The notes under the pieces: model-generated
The model's input: only the letters and a program-made list of their open reading frames with translations
Told to the model about the DNA's origin: nothing
Databases searched by the model: none
Translations under genes and position numbers: made by a program
Shown: piece after piece, positions 1 to 12,131 of the stretch
Position numbering within the stretch: the stretch's first letter is position 1
Layout: each line of letters starts with the position of its first letter
NCBI GenBank assembly: GCA_916610825.1
Contig: OU744454.1
Span: 10,356,922-10,420,921, forward strand
Source of the DNA: Haliclystus octoradiatus
Lineage: Eukaryota > Cnidaria > Staurozoa > Stauromedusae > Haliclystidae
Direction of reading: 5' to 3'
Length of the DNA: 64,000 bases

Positions 1-2620
1 AACCCACCTGCCACAGAATGGGTGCAAAGCATCAGGAAACGCAAATTGTGGTCATCCAGATTCGAAGTGCTATCTGAAAAGACTAGTTCAGAAGAATGCA
101 GCAGATGCTTGTGCACTCTTGCCATCAAGGGTGTGACAATTGCAAGCACTAGTTTGACCCGTTTTGATACTTGATCAACAGTCAATTTATGCTTCATTTT
201 GCCATCCTGAGCTTTAAATTTCTCATTATATTGGCTGACCTTATCATTCAATCGCGAAATCAACTTCTCCCCATTTTTGGCCCCATACAGACTACTATTG
301 AATAATTTATAATAATATTTGAAGTCAGTTAAGCGAGGCATGATAGATCTGTCTGCAAATTTGAGCTCAAATTCTGTATCTGATTTACAGCTTTCTCTAA
401 GTTCCTTTTTAAAAGCTCCATAAGCCAATGAGGGAGTATATCTATTCTCAAATAGCTTAAACATCTTCTCTTTGCTATCACGACTGCAATCTCTGAATGA
501 TAAAGCATTCAATGGAGTCACAGCATGGTTATGCTGATGCTTAAAATCTATGAAACAATGTTTTTCGTCATCATTAGTTTTTGATCCTTCAAATTTTATT
601 TTAAATGAGATAAAGAATGAGCATATCGTGTTCTTGATTCTACGCCTAGGTGCATAGAGACATTTAGACCTTGTGTTGTGCTGACATCGAAAACGCATTG
701 TGAAATTTTGTTGCAGTTGACTTCCTGAATTGCATACGCCATAAGTTTTGCTTATCCTCAGAGTTTGCTTTGTTGTTTCTTGATAATCTTCTACAAAATC
801 AGAAATATCTTCTTTTGAACTTATATTACATTTGAGCTGAGCATAAAAGGTCTCTTCGTGTGCACCTTTGTTGAATGCCATCATTTCGTAGTGAAATTTT
901 GTAGACAGTAATGGTAGCATGTACTCATTATAATCTTCAACATTTTTCTGAATCGTTTTTGGGATAGTTTTTGAAACGCTATCCAAAGCTTGGTGAATGA
1001 CATCATTATCCAGAACAGGAATATGTATTGTTAAATCATCTAAATTGAAAAAGGATGGCATTTCTTATTTGGTAGAATTAGCAATTAAGTTACAATTCAC
1101 AAATTACAATGATGTTGTTTTATACTCAATATTCAGTGCTCAGGAGTGATAAATGTATGAAAAATATCAAAATATCATTGAAATGGCACCAGTAACCCAC
1201 TAGAAGTCCTTGAAGGCATAAAATGTTGAATGTAGGCTATAAAAGAAGCCAAAATCTATTACTCAGTAAAAACTATTTCAAAACCAGAAGACAATTTATT
1301 ATGCACAATCCATAATTGAAATGTAACTATTTCATGAAAGAATTACCCCACTGCACAAGCAATTGTTAAATTGCACATGATTGACTGCAAACACCAGCAA
1401 TTTGCATGTATAGAAACATTTATTTGGTCCAAGAGACAATGTAGGCTGTAAAATACCACGTATTGTACAGCGCAAGGAAGACACAGTAGTTGGTTACTGA
1501 TAGCTTTATTGAACACGATGTACACTGAACAACTGACCAAGTTAACAATTTACTAGGACTTTATGAATAATAAAGGGGAATAACAAGTTAACATTACGTC
1601 AATAACACAACTATGAAAACATGCATCGAATTACTAGTCAGCATTGCTTACAATAACAAACAACGTAAGTAAAACTAGATTGATTCAAACACGGAACAGA
1701 TACAACGAACAAACTGAGGCATGTTACGTCAATGGGTAACATGATTCATAACAAGGAACCACAAAATGATCAAACGTAACATTACATAAATATACTATGA
1801 CAAGGCATATACATTAGGATTAATACTAATGTTTCATTTTGAGTGAATGTCCTCAAGCAGGATCTAGTTATCTTGATAAACTTTCTGTGATTTATTATTG
1901 ATACAAAAACTAATAATATTCTAACCATTTGTTGGAGCATATTCTTGCAATGAGCAGGATTCGCTTTGTCTTGGATTTTCTTCAACTTCAACACCGTCAC
2001 CTACCAAATTAAATGACAAAACAATTTTAAAACAGAAATGAAACCCCACATAAAATGGACTGAAATTACAGATTTCAATAAAATCGTAGATTCTTGACTC
2101 AGGTTTAGTGTTCCATCTTAGCGCTACGGGTCACGTTTAAAGATTAGTCACGCGTAGTTATAACTGTGATAAATGGAGCACTTTTGGAGTTTAGGACCAG
2201 TTCTGTTGTAAAGGTTGATCATGTCTCATTAAAATGGGAAACCTATAATTTATAATAGTGTCCCTTTTCTGTCTCTCTCTTCTCTAGCTTGAGCCAAATT
2301 CTTACACATTGTGAAAAGGTTAAAGTAAAGTAAAAGTTAGACCTTATGTTTATGTTACAATGCGAAGAACAGGGTATTAAACATACAGTATAATTTTATA
2401 ACATATAGTGCACATACGTGCACAAAAACAAACACTTTGATGTAATATGCACAACAGTTTTCCTACCTTGCTTTCCAAAGGCATCATTCGGTATTTGACA
2501 TAGGGATTTTTCAACATCAACAGGATGATCAGAATCCACAGGTTCATGTGGAACACTATACAAAAAATCATTTACAAAGACTTCCAGTCCATCAATTTCG
2601 AAGTCAAATTGTTCATCCAT
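1..2620 (-). CDS. MULE-type transposase-like protein, three exons, partial
   Basis: Exons read on the minus strand: 2620-2467, 2000-1926, 1063-1 (runs off the window). Donors CAAG|GTAGG and AATG|GTTAG and acceptors GTAG| and ATAAG| join phases 1/1, giving one open frame of about 430 codons. The ATG at 2620 is preceded in frame by a stop formed by a TAG that could itself be an acceptor. The protein has an acidic N-terminus (about 100 residues), then a cysteine/histidine-rich part with CQHNTRSKC and, further on, DFKHQHNH, resembling the FAR1/WRKY-GCM1-like zinc module of Mutator-like transposases. Near the window edge is VFSDSTSNLDDH, which fits the first Asp of a MULE DDE domain. Proteins of this kind sit in transposons and also occur as domesticated genes. 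The 5' introns and the absence of visible terminal inverted repeats on the right fit either. The rest of the catalytic domain lies outside the window, so activity cannot be judged. Confidence 0.6.
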
Positions 2621-3072
2621 TTTAAAATTTTGAGATAAGATTCCTAACAGCTACATATATAATATATAATAGCAAAGTAAATCACATGTTCAACAACCAA
2701 CATCAACTCTAATTCACTCTCAATAATCTAACTATTTTCGCGCTTTTTCTACTTCTTCCTCACATAGAGACGAGGTAAAAAACATGAAAACGAAACTGGA
2801 ATGTGGGTTACGGTTATGGAATGTGGGTTACGCGTTACGAAAAATCCATGCGCGCTGCCGCCCCCGAGATCTCGACATCTCGTCGAGATTGCCATTCTTT
2901 GCAGACTGGTCTGCATGAGAGCGTTTGGTATGCATTTCAGTTCAAGTAGGGTAGGTTACACTGCACACTAAAGTCACTTCGCTTAGCGAAATTAAATATT
3001 TTTGAATCTCTCTTAACTACGTGATATAATGATATTCACGTCTCTATTTAGACTTGAGGACTCGAGTCTTAC

Positions 3073-3255
3073 CCTGTCAGCAACTCTTGATAGATCTTTA
3101 CATCTTGGTATAGTAGCAATCACACGTTCATTTTGCACAAGTAAAGTCAAAAGATTTCTTTGTACTTTCCTTCGGAATGCTGCATCTTTGAATTTGGATT
3201 TTAATAATCCTTCGAAGCTTCTTCCAGCAACCAAAAACGACTCTCTGGCAGCCAT
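3073..3255 (-). CDS. L17-like first exon, divergent to MRPL17
   Basis: The exon starts at ATG 3255 and runs 61 codons to a good donor AGG|GTAAGA at 3073/3072 (phase 0). Residues 33-60 follow the N-terminal L17 ribosomal protein pattern: RNLLTLLVQNER (E43, R44), then R51 and an A-D pair at 59-60. This aligns without gaps over 29 residues with the last 29 residues of exon 1 of the MRPL17 gene on the other strand, and both exons end at the same place in phase 0. Nucleotide similarity is not evident, so if homologous they are old paralogues. No second L17 exon is visible to the left. One possible acceptor, at 2651, would join this exon in phase 0 to the first exon of the MULE-like gene. It could be a paralogue whose other exons lie beyond the window, a relic, or a captured exon. 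Confidence 0.45.
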
Positions 3256-3573
3256 GTTGTCGCAAACTCGAATATCAGAAAAGGAGGACCTTCTTTAGGG
3301 CCTACTCACAAAGTCCAAAATCATTTCCGGTAGCTCACGCCATTGGCTAAGATACACATTTTATTCAATTTCAACTTTTTTAAACATTATTTTATCCGTA
3401 AATTGCTTGATAATTACGATTGAATTAAGTATTTCATCAATCTTACCTTTAAAGCTAATGATAAACTATGCCAAAGTACACTTGAGGCCCGTGCCCAGAT
3501 CATTAGGTCTTTGATGTCAGGAACTCTCATGATGTAGAGGGAGGCATCCTCTGACAAACAACATTTGCTTAAC
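3256..3573. promoter_or_regulatory. Shared intergenic promoter region between head-to-head genes
   Basis: Only 318 bp separate the two divergent start codons (3255 on minus, 3574 on plus), so transcription of both must start from this interval or from overlapping 5' UTRs. No convincing TATA box is seen. This is an inference from arrangement; no particular transcription factor site is claimed. Confidence 0.35.
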
Positions 3574-6500
3574 ATGGCTGTCGCACTCCGTGTTTGGAAT
3601 ATATTTCAACCTTGTTTGAAAAGTAATTTATTAGGTTCTTCTGCTGTTATTGGACAATTACAAGTGCGAAATAAGTCACAGAGGCATCAAAGAACCCGTA
3701 TCAGGATTAACCATGCCATCTTGAGGCATACAGATTTTATAAAAGAGCTATGTGTTGCTCTTGTCAAACGAGAACGTCTGTTGACGACTCTTGGTCGAGC
3801 AACAATGTTACAAGAATATGGTGACATGGTAAGATCGTCATTTGAATTATCTTCAAGTGCATAATTGATAGAATTAGAAAGTAATCAATCAATAAATTTC
3901 CCTTGATTTTAGTTAAGGAATTAGAAAATTAGGGACACCCCTGGACCCTGGAGGGCTGGACCCCATGGCCATGGCGGTGGGAGCCAGGCCCAGGCCAGAT
4001 TTTTGATACTATTCGCCAATATCTCGGGTATACCAGAGCTCTGAATATACAAGCATTATGTACAAAATATGCGGCTAAGTTACATTTGAAATTTTATTTA
4101 TGAAAGATGATATTTGCCCATAGCCCAGACTGCAGAGTTTGCTGTTTGCGGCTAAGATCGATCAAGCCGCAGAACAAGAATTTCAATATTGATCTGGTCC
4201 CTTTCTGGCCGCACATTGTGTCTCGATTTTACAATTTTCTATACGTTTTCAACTAAATCCAGCCGCAGAACAGGAGAAAAGTAACGAAAACAGTGCTTCC
4301 AGCCGCACAAAAATATGATTTGAAAAATAAATTAGCCGCGCAAATTACAAACTCTGCAGTCCAGCCCATAGCCTCGTCTAAGCATCTCACTTCAGTTACC
4401 AGTGAAGGATATCATACAGCGGTTGTGGACGATGTGTCTTTCATCTCTCGATATGACCTCAAAAAGACATCTGACGTTGGAGAGCAATAGCAAAAGCAGA
4501 CTGGGAAAGTTGCCTAAGTTTAGCAGCAGACAATAAGTTGGGCCAATGTATTCCGAAAGCATGGCGCCGTAAGCTAAATCAAGTCAAGTCAATAATGTGG
4601 TTGAGAGAATCCACGTTTCAGATGCATGTTAGAGAACAGGTTATATGCCCTGCCTGAACAGTCGTAACTAAACCTGAATGGGGATACCAGAATTTATTTA
4701 GTACTCTAATGGCTGCCCAAGCCTGGCCTTTATGCTGGTTAGATCATCTGAAGAAGATGAAAATACATAACGCAGGTACTTGAACGAATCTACACATTCT
4801 ATGTCACCATTTGATGTAGCAAGGTGTGCCTGCTTGATGCCGAAAGCAATACATTTTATCTTGGCCTTGTTAATTACATGTCAAGCCTACCGTTTTACCA
4901 ACCCGTTCAACTTCATCGAGAATTTGTTGTGCATCAAAGAGATACAAGTCTCTCAAGTAAAGCAAAATGAATGCAACCTTCAACTTCTTTTAAGCGGCTA
5001 CACCTTCTACGGCTTAGCCTAGAGGCCCTAGCAAAGCGAGGGGCGGAGCTCCGAGTTCAGGCTATCGGCCGCGACTGCCAGTCAAGATCCGAGCATAGAA
5101 GTCAAAATTAGTAGGCCTAAAGGAGATTTTCCACCCCAATTTGGAGCGATAGTTTCTCATGTACGCTTTACGAAGATACAGCCTATGTTTGCATGAATTG
5201 TCCTGCACTTATTAGCACTGTAATGTAGTTTTTATTAAGTTCAACCTAATTTATTTTTTATATGAATATTTAAACTTGAGTTTTTCTGTAATACCCTTTT
5301 GTTATACTTTTTGTCTTTTTGAGTCACATCGTCTTGCGTATCGCTTGAGGTTTGTGCCTAAGGTCACAAAGTTATTGCAGCGTTGCCCCATTCACACATT
5401 GGTTGTAGTTATCCTAATTTCACACATCGGTTGTTGTTGCCCCAGACCATAATTCTTTTCTCTTTCAGTTGATAACGATGACACAACGAAAGGAACCACC
5501 ACCAGATCTTTTCATGATGAAACATGGCTTCTTTTTGGAAAATCACGAAATTAAAAAGAGATTAACCAAACGTATTATTGACAACAGACGGTCAAAACGC
5601 ATTGTCAGGTTGCCGAGAGAATTAACGGAAGAGGAATTTGTGGCGAGATTAAAAGAAGAGGCTTCGACAATTCTGTTGCATGTAAGATACTATGTAGATA
5701 GGCTATTAGCGTCCACTCAAAAATAGTTATCCAGACAAAATAAATGCAACTTAGTCCAAAAAGCAGACATGCAATCCAAAATTTAAATACATTCCTGAAA
5801 TCAAGAATATCTAGATATTTTTAATGAATTTCATTGCCTTCAGCATTTCACCATGATATCCTAGTGCTGCCAGGGTCCGACAAAAGTGGGAACCTAGATC
5901 ACAGGAAACTAGAGCAAATTCATAAGAAAATTAATACTTTTCTGATTTACAGGCTAAACCTGTTGTTGGATACTGCTGTCTGCAGTATTAATTAAGATTG
6001 TTTTTGAGCAATTATTGATTGATTAACAATGTTATTTTAAAAATAGACATTCAACAGTTTTCATGTTATGATTTATTATATTCATTCAATATGATAAAAT
6101 AGTGAACGATTGAGCAACAAATCAAAATGCAGGTCATCGAATAGTAACTTAGGCTGCGTTTACACGACAATTGGATTTACGAAACCCGGGTGAATTTTAG
6201 TCTGGATCGCCCTTGCGTCTAGACGTAAACAGGAAACCCGAGAGGAAATTTGTCCGATTAGGAACCCGGTCAGGACTTTTGAAAGTAAGGATAGGAAACC
6301 CGGGTTTCTCAAGCCAGACTTTGCAAAACCCGGGTCTTTCTGTCGTCTAAACAGAGATTTATGGAACACCGGGTTTACAAAATTTAGGATAAAATACTTT
6401 TTGTTTAAAATCGTGAATAACATGTATTTAAAATGTATTATTTACAAAAGGGATGTCAATTCATGTGGAATTTAATTAGATATGAATAACAAAAATCATG

Positions 6501-7405
6501 TTGAATGATTTAAATGAAAAAAACATATCGATCTGGAGCTACAGCATCAAAGAAGTATAAAAATCCAATTTCAACGAAAAACCGATGAGAAATAGTTGAG
6601 TTTCAGCATTTTATTTAGACAAAATAGATAAATCTAGCCTTGAAAACCTGGGTTTTTGCTCTCGTATATAACTCACATTTGACATCAGCTTTTCATATTT
6701 GGAAGATGAAAACAATGTTTCAAACTCACTACATCAGCAATGGAGTATAGTATACATAGGTTTATAGGCTGTCCCCAAAGTATTCCGAGCTTCGAGCTAC
6801 ATGGCTTCATCCCAGAATTTGATAATATGTCAGCATATTTAAGATCATAATATCATTGCGTTTTCAAGGCATTTTCACAACTTAATATTGTAAATATTGA
6901 ATGTTTTCAAACTTTTTTATGGCTTAAAAAACTTGCGGTTTTCACTTTTCTACATTTTAATGGTGTTTTCACAACACTTTCATGGCATTTTCATGGTTTT
7001 GGTGTTTGGTAGTATATAGAGGTTTTGGTGTGGGTAGTGAAGAAAGCTCTGCCCCTTTGTCCCCAGTAGGCCTACAGCATTTCAGCTTGATTTTAACAAA
7101 TTTTGTCCCTATAGACATTTACTCTTGACGACCAATGTTTTTATTTATAGGATTCTGATGCAATCGATAAACTGTATGGTGAATTAGCAAACAGATACAA
7201 TGGAACGTATGGTGGATTTGTTAGAGTAACACCTGTACCATTACCAGAGAAAATACCATATCGTAAATTAGCATTTGTAGAATACCATGGCAATGGTCTA
7301 CAACCTTTACCTAAATTACCAGAAATGCAAGGAAAAGAATGGTTACGTTTTCCTAGAGGTTTTCAAAATAGTATCGATACAAATACAGATATTGCAACAA
7401 ACTAG
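3574..7405 (+). CDS. MRPL17: Mitochondrial large-subunit ribosomal protein bL17m
   Basis: Three exons: 3574-3828, 5469-5681, 7151-7405. All junctions are phase 0: ATG|GTAAGA, TTTCAG|TTG, CAT|GTAAGA, TTATAG|GAT. The product is 240 residues. The start ATG at 3574 has a strong context (AACATGG) and is followed by a basic, Ser/Asn-rich stretch expected of a mitochondrial targeting peptide. Residues 60-85 hold the L17 signature region (ALVKRER, E67/R68, then GRATMLQ). The last exon holds the C-terminal L17 part: LANRYNGTYGGFVRV and LAFVEYHGNGLQPLP. The protein binds 23S-type rRNA near the exit of the mitochondrial ribosome tunnel in known structures of the family. The middle exon (71 residues, Lys/Arg/Glu-rich) makes it longer than the roughly 175-residue human protein. 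Introns contain no other gene; the second carries a CCCGGGT-rich repeat. Confidence 0.85.
3829..5468 (+). other. MRPL17 intron 1
   Basis: A 1640-bp intron. It includes degenerate copies of a GCCGCAG-containing phrase between about 4140 and 4340 and otherwise no recognisable gene or element. Short open frames here have no coding character and lie inside the intron. Confidence 0.7.
5682..7150 (+). other. MRPL17 intron 2 with CCCGGGT-rich repeat
   Basis: A 1469-bp intron. Between about 6150 and 6400 the words AAACCCGGGT and relatives recur in both orientations, starting after GGCTGCGTTTACACG. It looks like a small hairpin-forming repeat or MITE, but no clean terminal repeats or target duplication could be fixed. 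Confidence 0.5.
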
Positions 7406-7449
7406 AATGTTCTATGGACAAAATTGAAACAACTTTAATAATATATTAT

Positions 7450-7569
7450 TACCCCTGCGAAAAATGTTCATAAGTTCATGAACGTGCAATTGCCCAAAAG
7501 TTCATGAACTGTTCATGAACTTTCAGGCAATTTCGCATTCATGAACTCATGGATTTTTTCGCAGGGGTA
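7450..7569. mobile_element. TTCATGAAC-family MITE, copy 1
   Basis: A 120-bp block beginning TACCCCTGCGAAAAA and ending with its exact reverse complement. Inside are four TTCATGAAC-type palindromic words. Reading the outer TA at both ends as a target duplication leaves termini CCCCTGCGAAAA, a Tc1/mariner-like arrangement. There is no coding capacity. Related copies occur elsewhere in the window (see 50178-50323, 17344-17511, 22650-23005). Confidence 0.7.
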
Positions 7570-9261
7570 GTCATAATAACTATTCTACAATTACTTCAGG
7601 AACTTACTCGATTTAAACAAATTTGGTTAATTTCTTTGTTCATTAAAAATTTAAATTATTTTTTTTCGCTATAAATTAACTATACAAGTCCTTGTCACTT
7701 GACTTTTGATGTGCGTTGATTTTTCCTAATCTTGCTTTGTAGAAGTTGTTTAATCTATAAAACACAACAACACAATTCGTTACTTACTTGTCTTTGTTAA
7801 CATAATAATTTCATTTATAAGGAGAATAGTTTCAGAACACTCAGCCGGTACTCAACTTGAATTGCCTGCCATCATAGCAACTAAACCCACATTCAGATGA
7901 ATCAAGTATTGAGGATGGTACATGTTTACTCAATACTTGACTGGCTCAAGTCCCGCTTGCTTTTTGCTGCCTCATTTTCATGATTGGAAAGCGAGACTTG
8001 TGTCCTTTGAGAGGTATTTTGCTTGATCCTATTGTTTCATGAATGTTCATGCGCTCATAAGGCGGAAAAAGACGGGGCACCCAATGCAAGCAAGTGCTCT
8101 AAATATGGTGATAACGTTTTAAAGAATTTTAGCCTGGAATTAAAAATGTTTACAAAACGTTTAGATTATTTAATGTTCATTCACATCTTACAAAGTAAGA
8201 CAAGTAATTGTTTTTTAAAATAGTAGTTTGGTCTTTCGTTAGACATATCAAATGACAAATGATCAGAACAAAATATTTACGATATTCAGAAATCACGACT
8301 TCGCAAGGTTTTCAGGAACAGGAATTCAATCATTATTTGATATCAATCAAAGAAATGCCAGAGCCAATTGAATACAAAATATCTCTGTTATTGAAAACAG
8401 CTTCGGCAGCGTCAACTTGATGATTACGTTTGGCTTGCAATGTTGTGGTTTGTTTGTTGTGTTTACACTAATTCTGTTTGTCACGTTTTTCTTTACATGT
8501 AAATAATCACTATAATTAATAGTCACTCTCTTTATAAGGAAACCTTTGCAGAACAAACATGTAATAAATGTAATCTTTCAGAACTCTACACAAACTCAAT
8601 AGCTTCGCGCAAATGTCAGGTGCCATATTTGTGAATGATGAAAGAAGGATTTCAAGTTGCACATTGGGGAGTCAATCTGCGTCACTTTCTGAAAACTGAC
8701 GCGGTTTCTCTGTGTTTTAAGACAATAGATTTCTCAAAGGACACAAGTCTCACTTCCCAATCCATCAAGATCGGCATAATACAGAAGTGAGGCTTGAGTA
8801 AGTTAAACTGAATACACTCATAATCCTATTTCTTAAATACTTGGGAGCTGCTGCGGAGAGTAACTTAGGTAATAATCATGCAATCACAGACCGCTGATCC
8901 ACAAATGTACCATAGCAGAGAACTAAGATAGGAGTGGCATGGGAATGTTGACAATCCAAAATATTCAAAATTATAATACAGTGAAACTTGTATATAACTG
9001 CCAGCTAAGAGAGGTAGATAAATTGACCACTATAAATAGGTGGCCATTATGTACATTTTAGACATTGCAAGATTGACCACTATATGGTATTAATGTTCTT
9101 TAATTACACACATCATAAATTCTATATAAATATTTATATGTGATCCGTTTTAAGAGTATATAAACCATTGACGCTCATGGAAATATATCTGACCCTTTCT
9201 GAGTTGATTTCAAATTTTGTAAAGAAGTGAATGTTTGTAAACTGTTATTAAATTGCCAATG
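7570..9261. other. Intergenic, nothing recognised
   Basis: AT-rich sequence between MRPL17 and the BEL/Pao element. I see no splice-compatible exon, RNA gene or bounded repeat. Confidence 0.5.
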
Positions 9262-9266
9262 AAATC

Positions 9267-9652
9267 TGTTCAAGCGTAAACATATTAAGATATTGTCCGG
9301 CAGTGATTTAATAACATTATTTGAATAGTTTAGTTTTTAATGGTTTGAATTATAGCTTTTAAGTATTTACCTTTATTTGTTAAGTGTCTTATATATCGTT
9401 AATATTTGTTTAATAATAGTCATTAATGACGTACGTAAATTTCCCACATACTTGTAAACTGTTTACGCTGACTGTGAGTTAATTGCAAGTTAGAAGTCAG
9501 TTGTAAAAAGCATGTCGCCAAGTGTAGCGTGTGTTAGATGTGGTCCTTGACCCATCGATTATATTATTGTTTATAATCAAAAATTAAATATATATCGTTG
9601 AAAATATATACATCAAATCATAAATTACAGTCCATTTATTATCGCGAAAACA
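9267..9652 (+). repeat. BEL/Pao 5' LTR
   Basis: 386 bp, TG..CA bounded, about 98.7% identical to the 3' copy at 15508-15893 (differences noted around 9352, 9363, 9485, 9529 and 9647). It contains the promoter of the element by position. Confidence 0.93.
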
Positions 9653-10063
9653 TCTGATCCGCAGAACTGGAGACAAAGCAGTTTGTATTGTGAAAAGTTG
9701 TAAATTTGGTTGCAAGATCTAAGGATTGAGTTCTTTTTGGTGATCGGTGAGATCGTTGAATTTATTTTTATTTTTTGTAGTTATTAGCGCTGCTGATACC
9801 ACTTCGTTGAAGTGACTACTACATAGTTTTTTCATTCTCTTCTTTTATATACAAGTCAAAGTCATGACAAACAGTAGTTTTTTGACAAAAGCATAAATAC
9901 AGAAAGTCTGTAGAATTTTGTTGTTAGTGCTTTTTGCACCTTATTTTTTGTGACGGTTCTTTTAAACATTTGATATTTAAGGAATTGCTATTCGTTTTTT
10001 CATTTTTGTGTATTTTGTTGTTGGAAATAACAAATACTACTATTTAAAATCTATTTTTCAATC
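9653..10063 (+). other. BEL/Pao 5' leader
   Basis: Untranslated leader between the 5' LTR and the first gag ATG (10064). T-rich; nothing else recognised. Confidence 0.7.
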
Positions 10064-11300
10064 ATGTCTGAGCAAGACAATAGCGAGTCTAGTAATTCAA
10101 GTCAAGCATCGCGTGATGAAGTTATTGGCTCTTCTAATCTGGAAAATCCCTCAAGCCCTCATGTTAAAACCATCAAAAACCGCAGACGTGCACACCGAGG
10201 CCAATTGACAACTCTAATGTCAAAAATAAATGACCTGATTAGGTCAGATGGCAATACTAAAATGATAGAAAAAATACTAAGTCAAATAGAAGGACGACAA
10301 AACGTCATTGCTGATTTGACATATGAATTAGCAGAGGGTTAAGCGAGGATCAATTTGAAATTGAAGCAAAATATTTAGAAACGATAATGGCTGAAGTCTT
10401 GAATGTAACTGACGTAGCTCTAAAATATTGTAGCCAGCCTCCAGAAAAAGCTGTTGATCTTGTCATTGAAAATAACGAAACAGGATCAAATTCAGAATCA
10501 GGATCAGATATCCGATCTCAATATGATCGGAGAACAGTTCAAACGGTTAGAACAAAAAGCAGTAACAAGTCTGACAATAGCGCTGCTGGTAAAATTAAAT
10601 CAGCAAATTTGTGCTCAGATTTAGATAGCCAAATGAGTCTCACAGAAAAGGTTGAGCGTTTTATTTCGTAAGATAAAGCGCGAAGCAAAAACGTAGACTG
10701 GATAACCAGTTTTGTAGAGCACGGAGTAAAACAAAAAACGAGCAGTATACAAAATCTTCTCTAAAGGTGAAGCCCCCAGAATTCGATGGGAGCATACTAA
10801 ACTGGGATTCATGGAGCGAGCTCTTCTTTTCTATTGTTCATTTATCAAACAAGTCCAGTGGTGAAAAGATGTCACTACTTTTACAATGCCTTTCTGATGA
10901 TTGCAAAATTGTAATCAAGGGGTTAGGTTCGACAGAAGCCGATTATCGGGATGCCTTGATTCTATTAAGAGATAGATCTGGAAATAAGGAAGAGGTGAAA
11001 CGTGCTCACTACCGTGCACTATTGAAACTAGGTAATGTCGCCAATGACAATCCAAAACAATCTACTCGTTTTGCCGATGAGGCAGTGAGCCATTTACGTG
11101 TTTTGTCGCGGCAACTGAACGAGGGGGAAAGTCTATCCGAGACAATTCTCTATGAGATGGAAAAGAAGTTACCAATGAATACAAGATTTGATTGGCGGGA
11201 ACACCTAGGAAAACTGATTCTTTGAACACTCTTGAAGAGTTTAGTGATTGGCTCAGGCAGAGGGCTGACAAATATCGCCGTTGGGACGATATATTTTTTT
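10064..11300 (+). pseudogene. BEL/Pao gag, broken
   Basis: The frame opens at ATG 10064 with a Ser/Asn-rich N-terminus, as is common in BEL gag. It is broken by a frameshift near 10338-10345, a stop at 10669-10671 and a stop at 11223-11225. The middle block (from about 10767) has the typical BEL gag phrase PPEFDGSILNWDSWSELF followed by a helical region. These breaks prevent a full capsid polyprotein being made from this copy. Confidence 0.8.
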
Positions 11301-12131
11301 AGAATGCAATAGTAATAATCAGAAAAAACAGTATGCACGGACAAACAATGTTCAAACTGAATCATTTGTTCAGAAATGTGTCAGGTGCAGTGACGATCAT
11401 AAGCTACATGAATGTGATATTTTTAAAGGCAAATCTATAAAAGATAGATATGACTTTTGTAAAACAAAAAGTGTTTGATTTAGTTGTCTCTATAAGACAA
11501 AACGTCCTCATGTTTCGCGTGACTGCAAATACAAAAAACAGTGTGGTCAAGAAGGCTGTGAAAGATTTCACCATTCACTCCTTCATTATGAACCAGAAGT
11601 TGTTGCTGAAACTTCAACAAATACAATATCTGTAACGTCAAATTGCGTTTCAGAAAATAGAGGTGCTGTAGCGTTAGGCACCATCGAAGTTACTCTTTTT
11701 GGTATAAATAATGACCAAATAAAAGCTACAGTTCTGATCGATGAAGGATGTGACTCCAGTCTGATTTCACAATCTCTAGTAAACAAGCTAGGCTTACCTT
11801 CCACACAGGATAAGATGCTAACAATAAATAGTGTGACTGGTGAGAAGAAAAAATATTACTCCTCCAAATTTAGACTGAAAATTCTTACACCAGTCGGAAC
11901 TTCACATGATCATTCTTTCTGTGCCTGGTCCATACCAAAAGTTTGTGAACCAGTAAAGCTTACAAAATGGAAGGATATTAAATCAAACTGGAAACATTTA
12001 CGGGATTTACCCCTAAAAATACAGGTGGTAAAATCGATATTCTACTTGGGGTTGACCAAGCGCACTTACTAATCCCGCTTGATGTCAGAAAAGGTTCAGA
12101 TAAAACTGACCCATATGCTATAAAAACGAGC
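11300..12131 (+). pseudogene. BEL/Pao nucleocapsid and protease region, broken
   Basis: A cysteine-rich knuckle (KCVRCSDDHKLHECD) lies near 11374-11418. Downstream, VLIDEGCDSSLI at about 11735-11770 is the DUF1758-type aspartic protease segment; the active-site Asp is followed by EG instead of the usual SG. Frames switch near 11478, 11635 and 12072. Confidence 0.75.

Noticed and set aside
3029..3298. Open frame on the plus strand
   Set aside because: It is the antisense of the L17-like first exon, which has a splice donor and a family match; the plus frame has neither.
4780..5022. Possible exon in MRPL17 intron 1
   Set aside because: No matching splice sites or family resemblance; the flanking MRPL17 exons already join in phase without it.
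6160..6423. Minus-strand frame in MRPL17 intron 2
   Set aside because: It is the CCCGGGT-rich repeat in translation.
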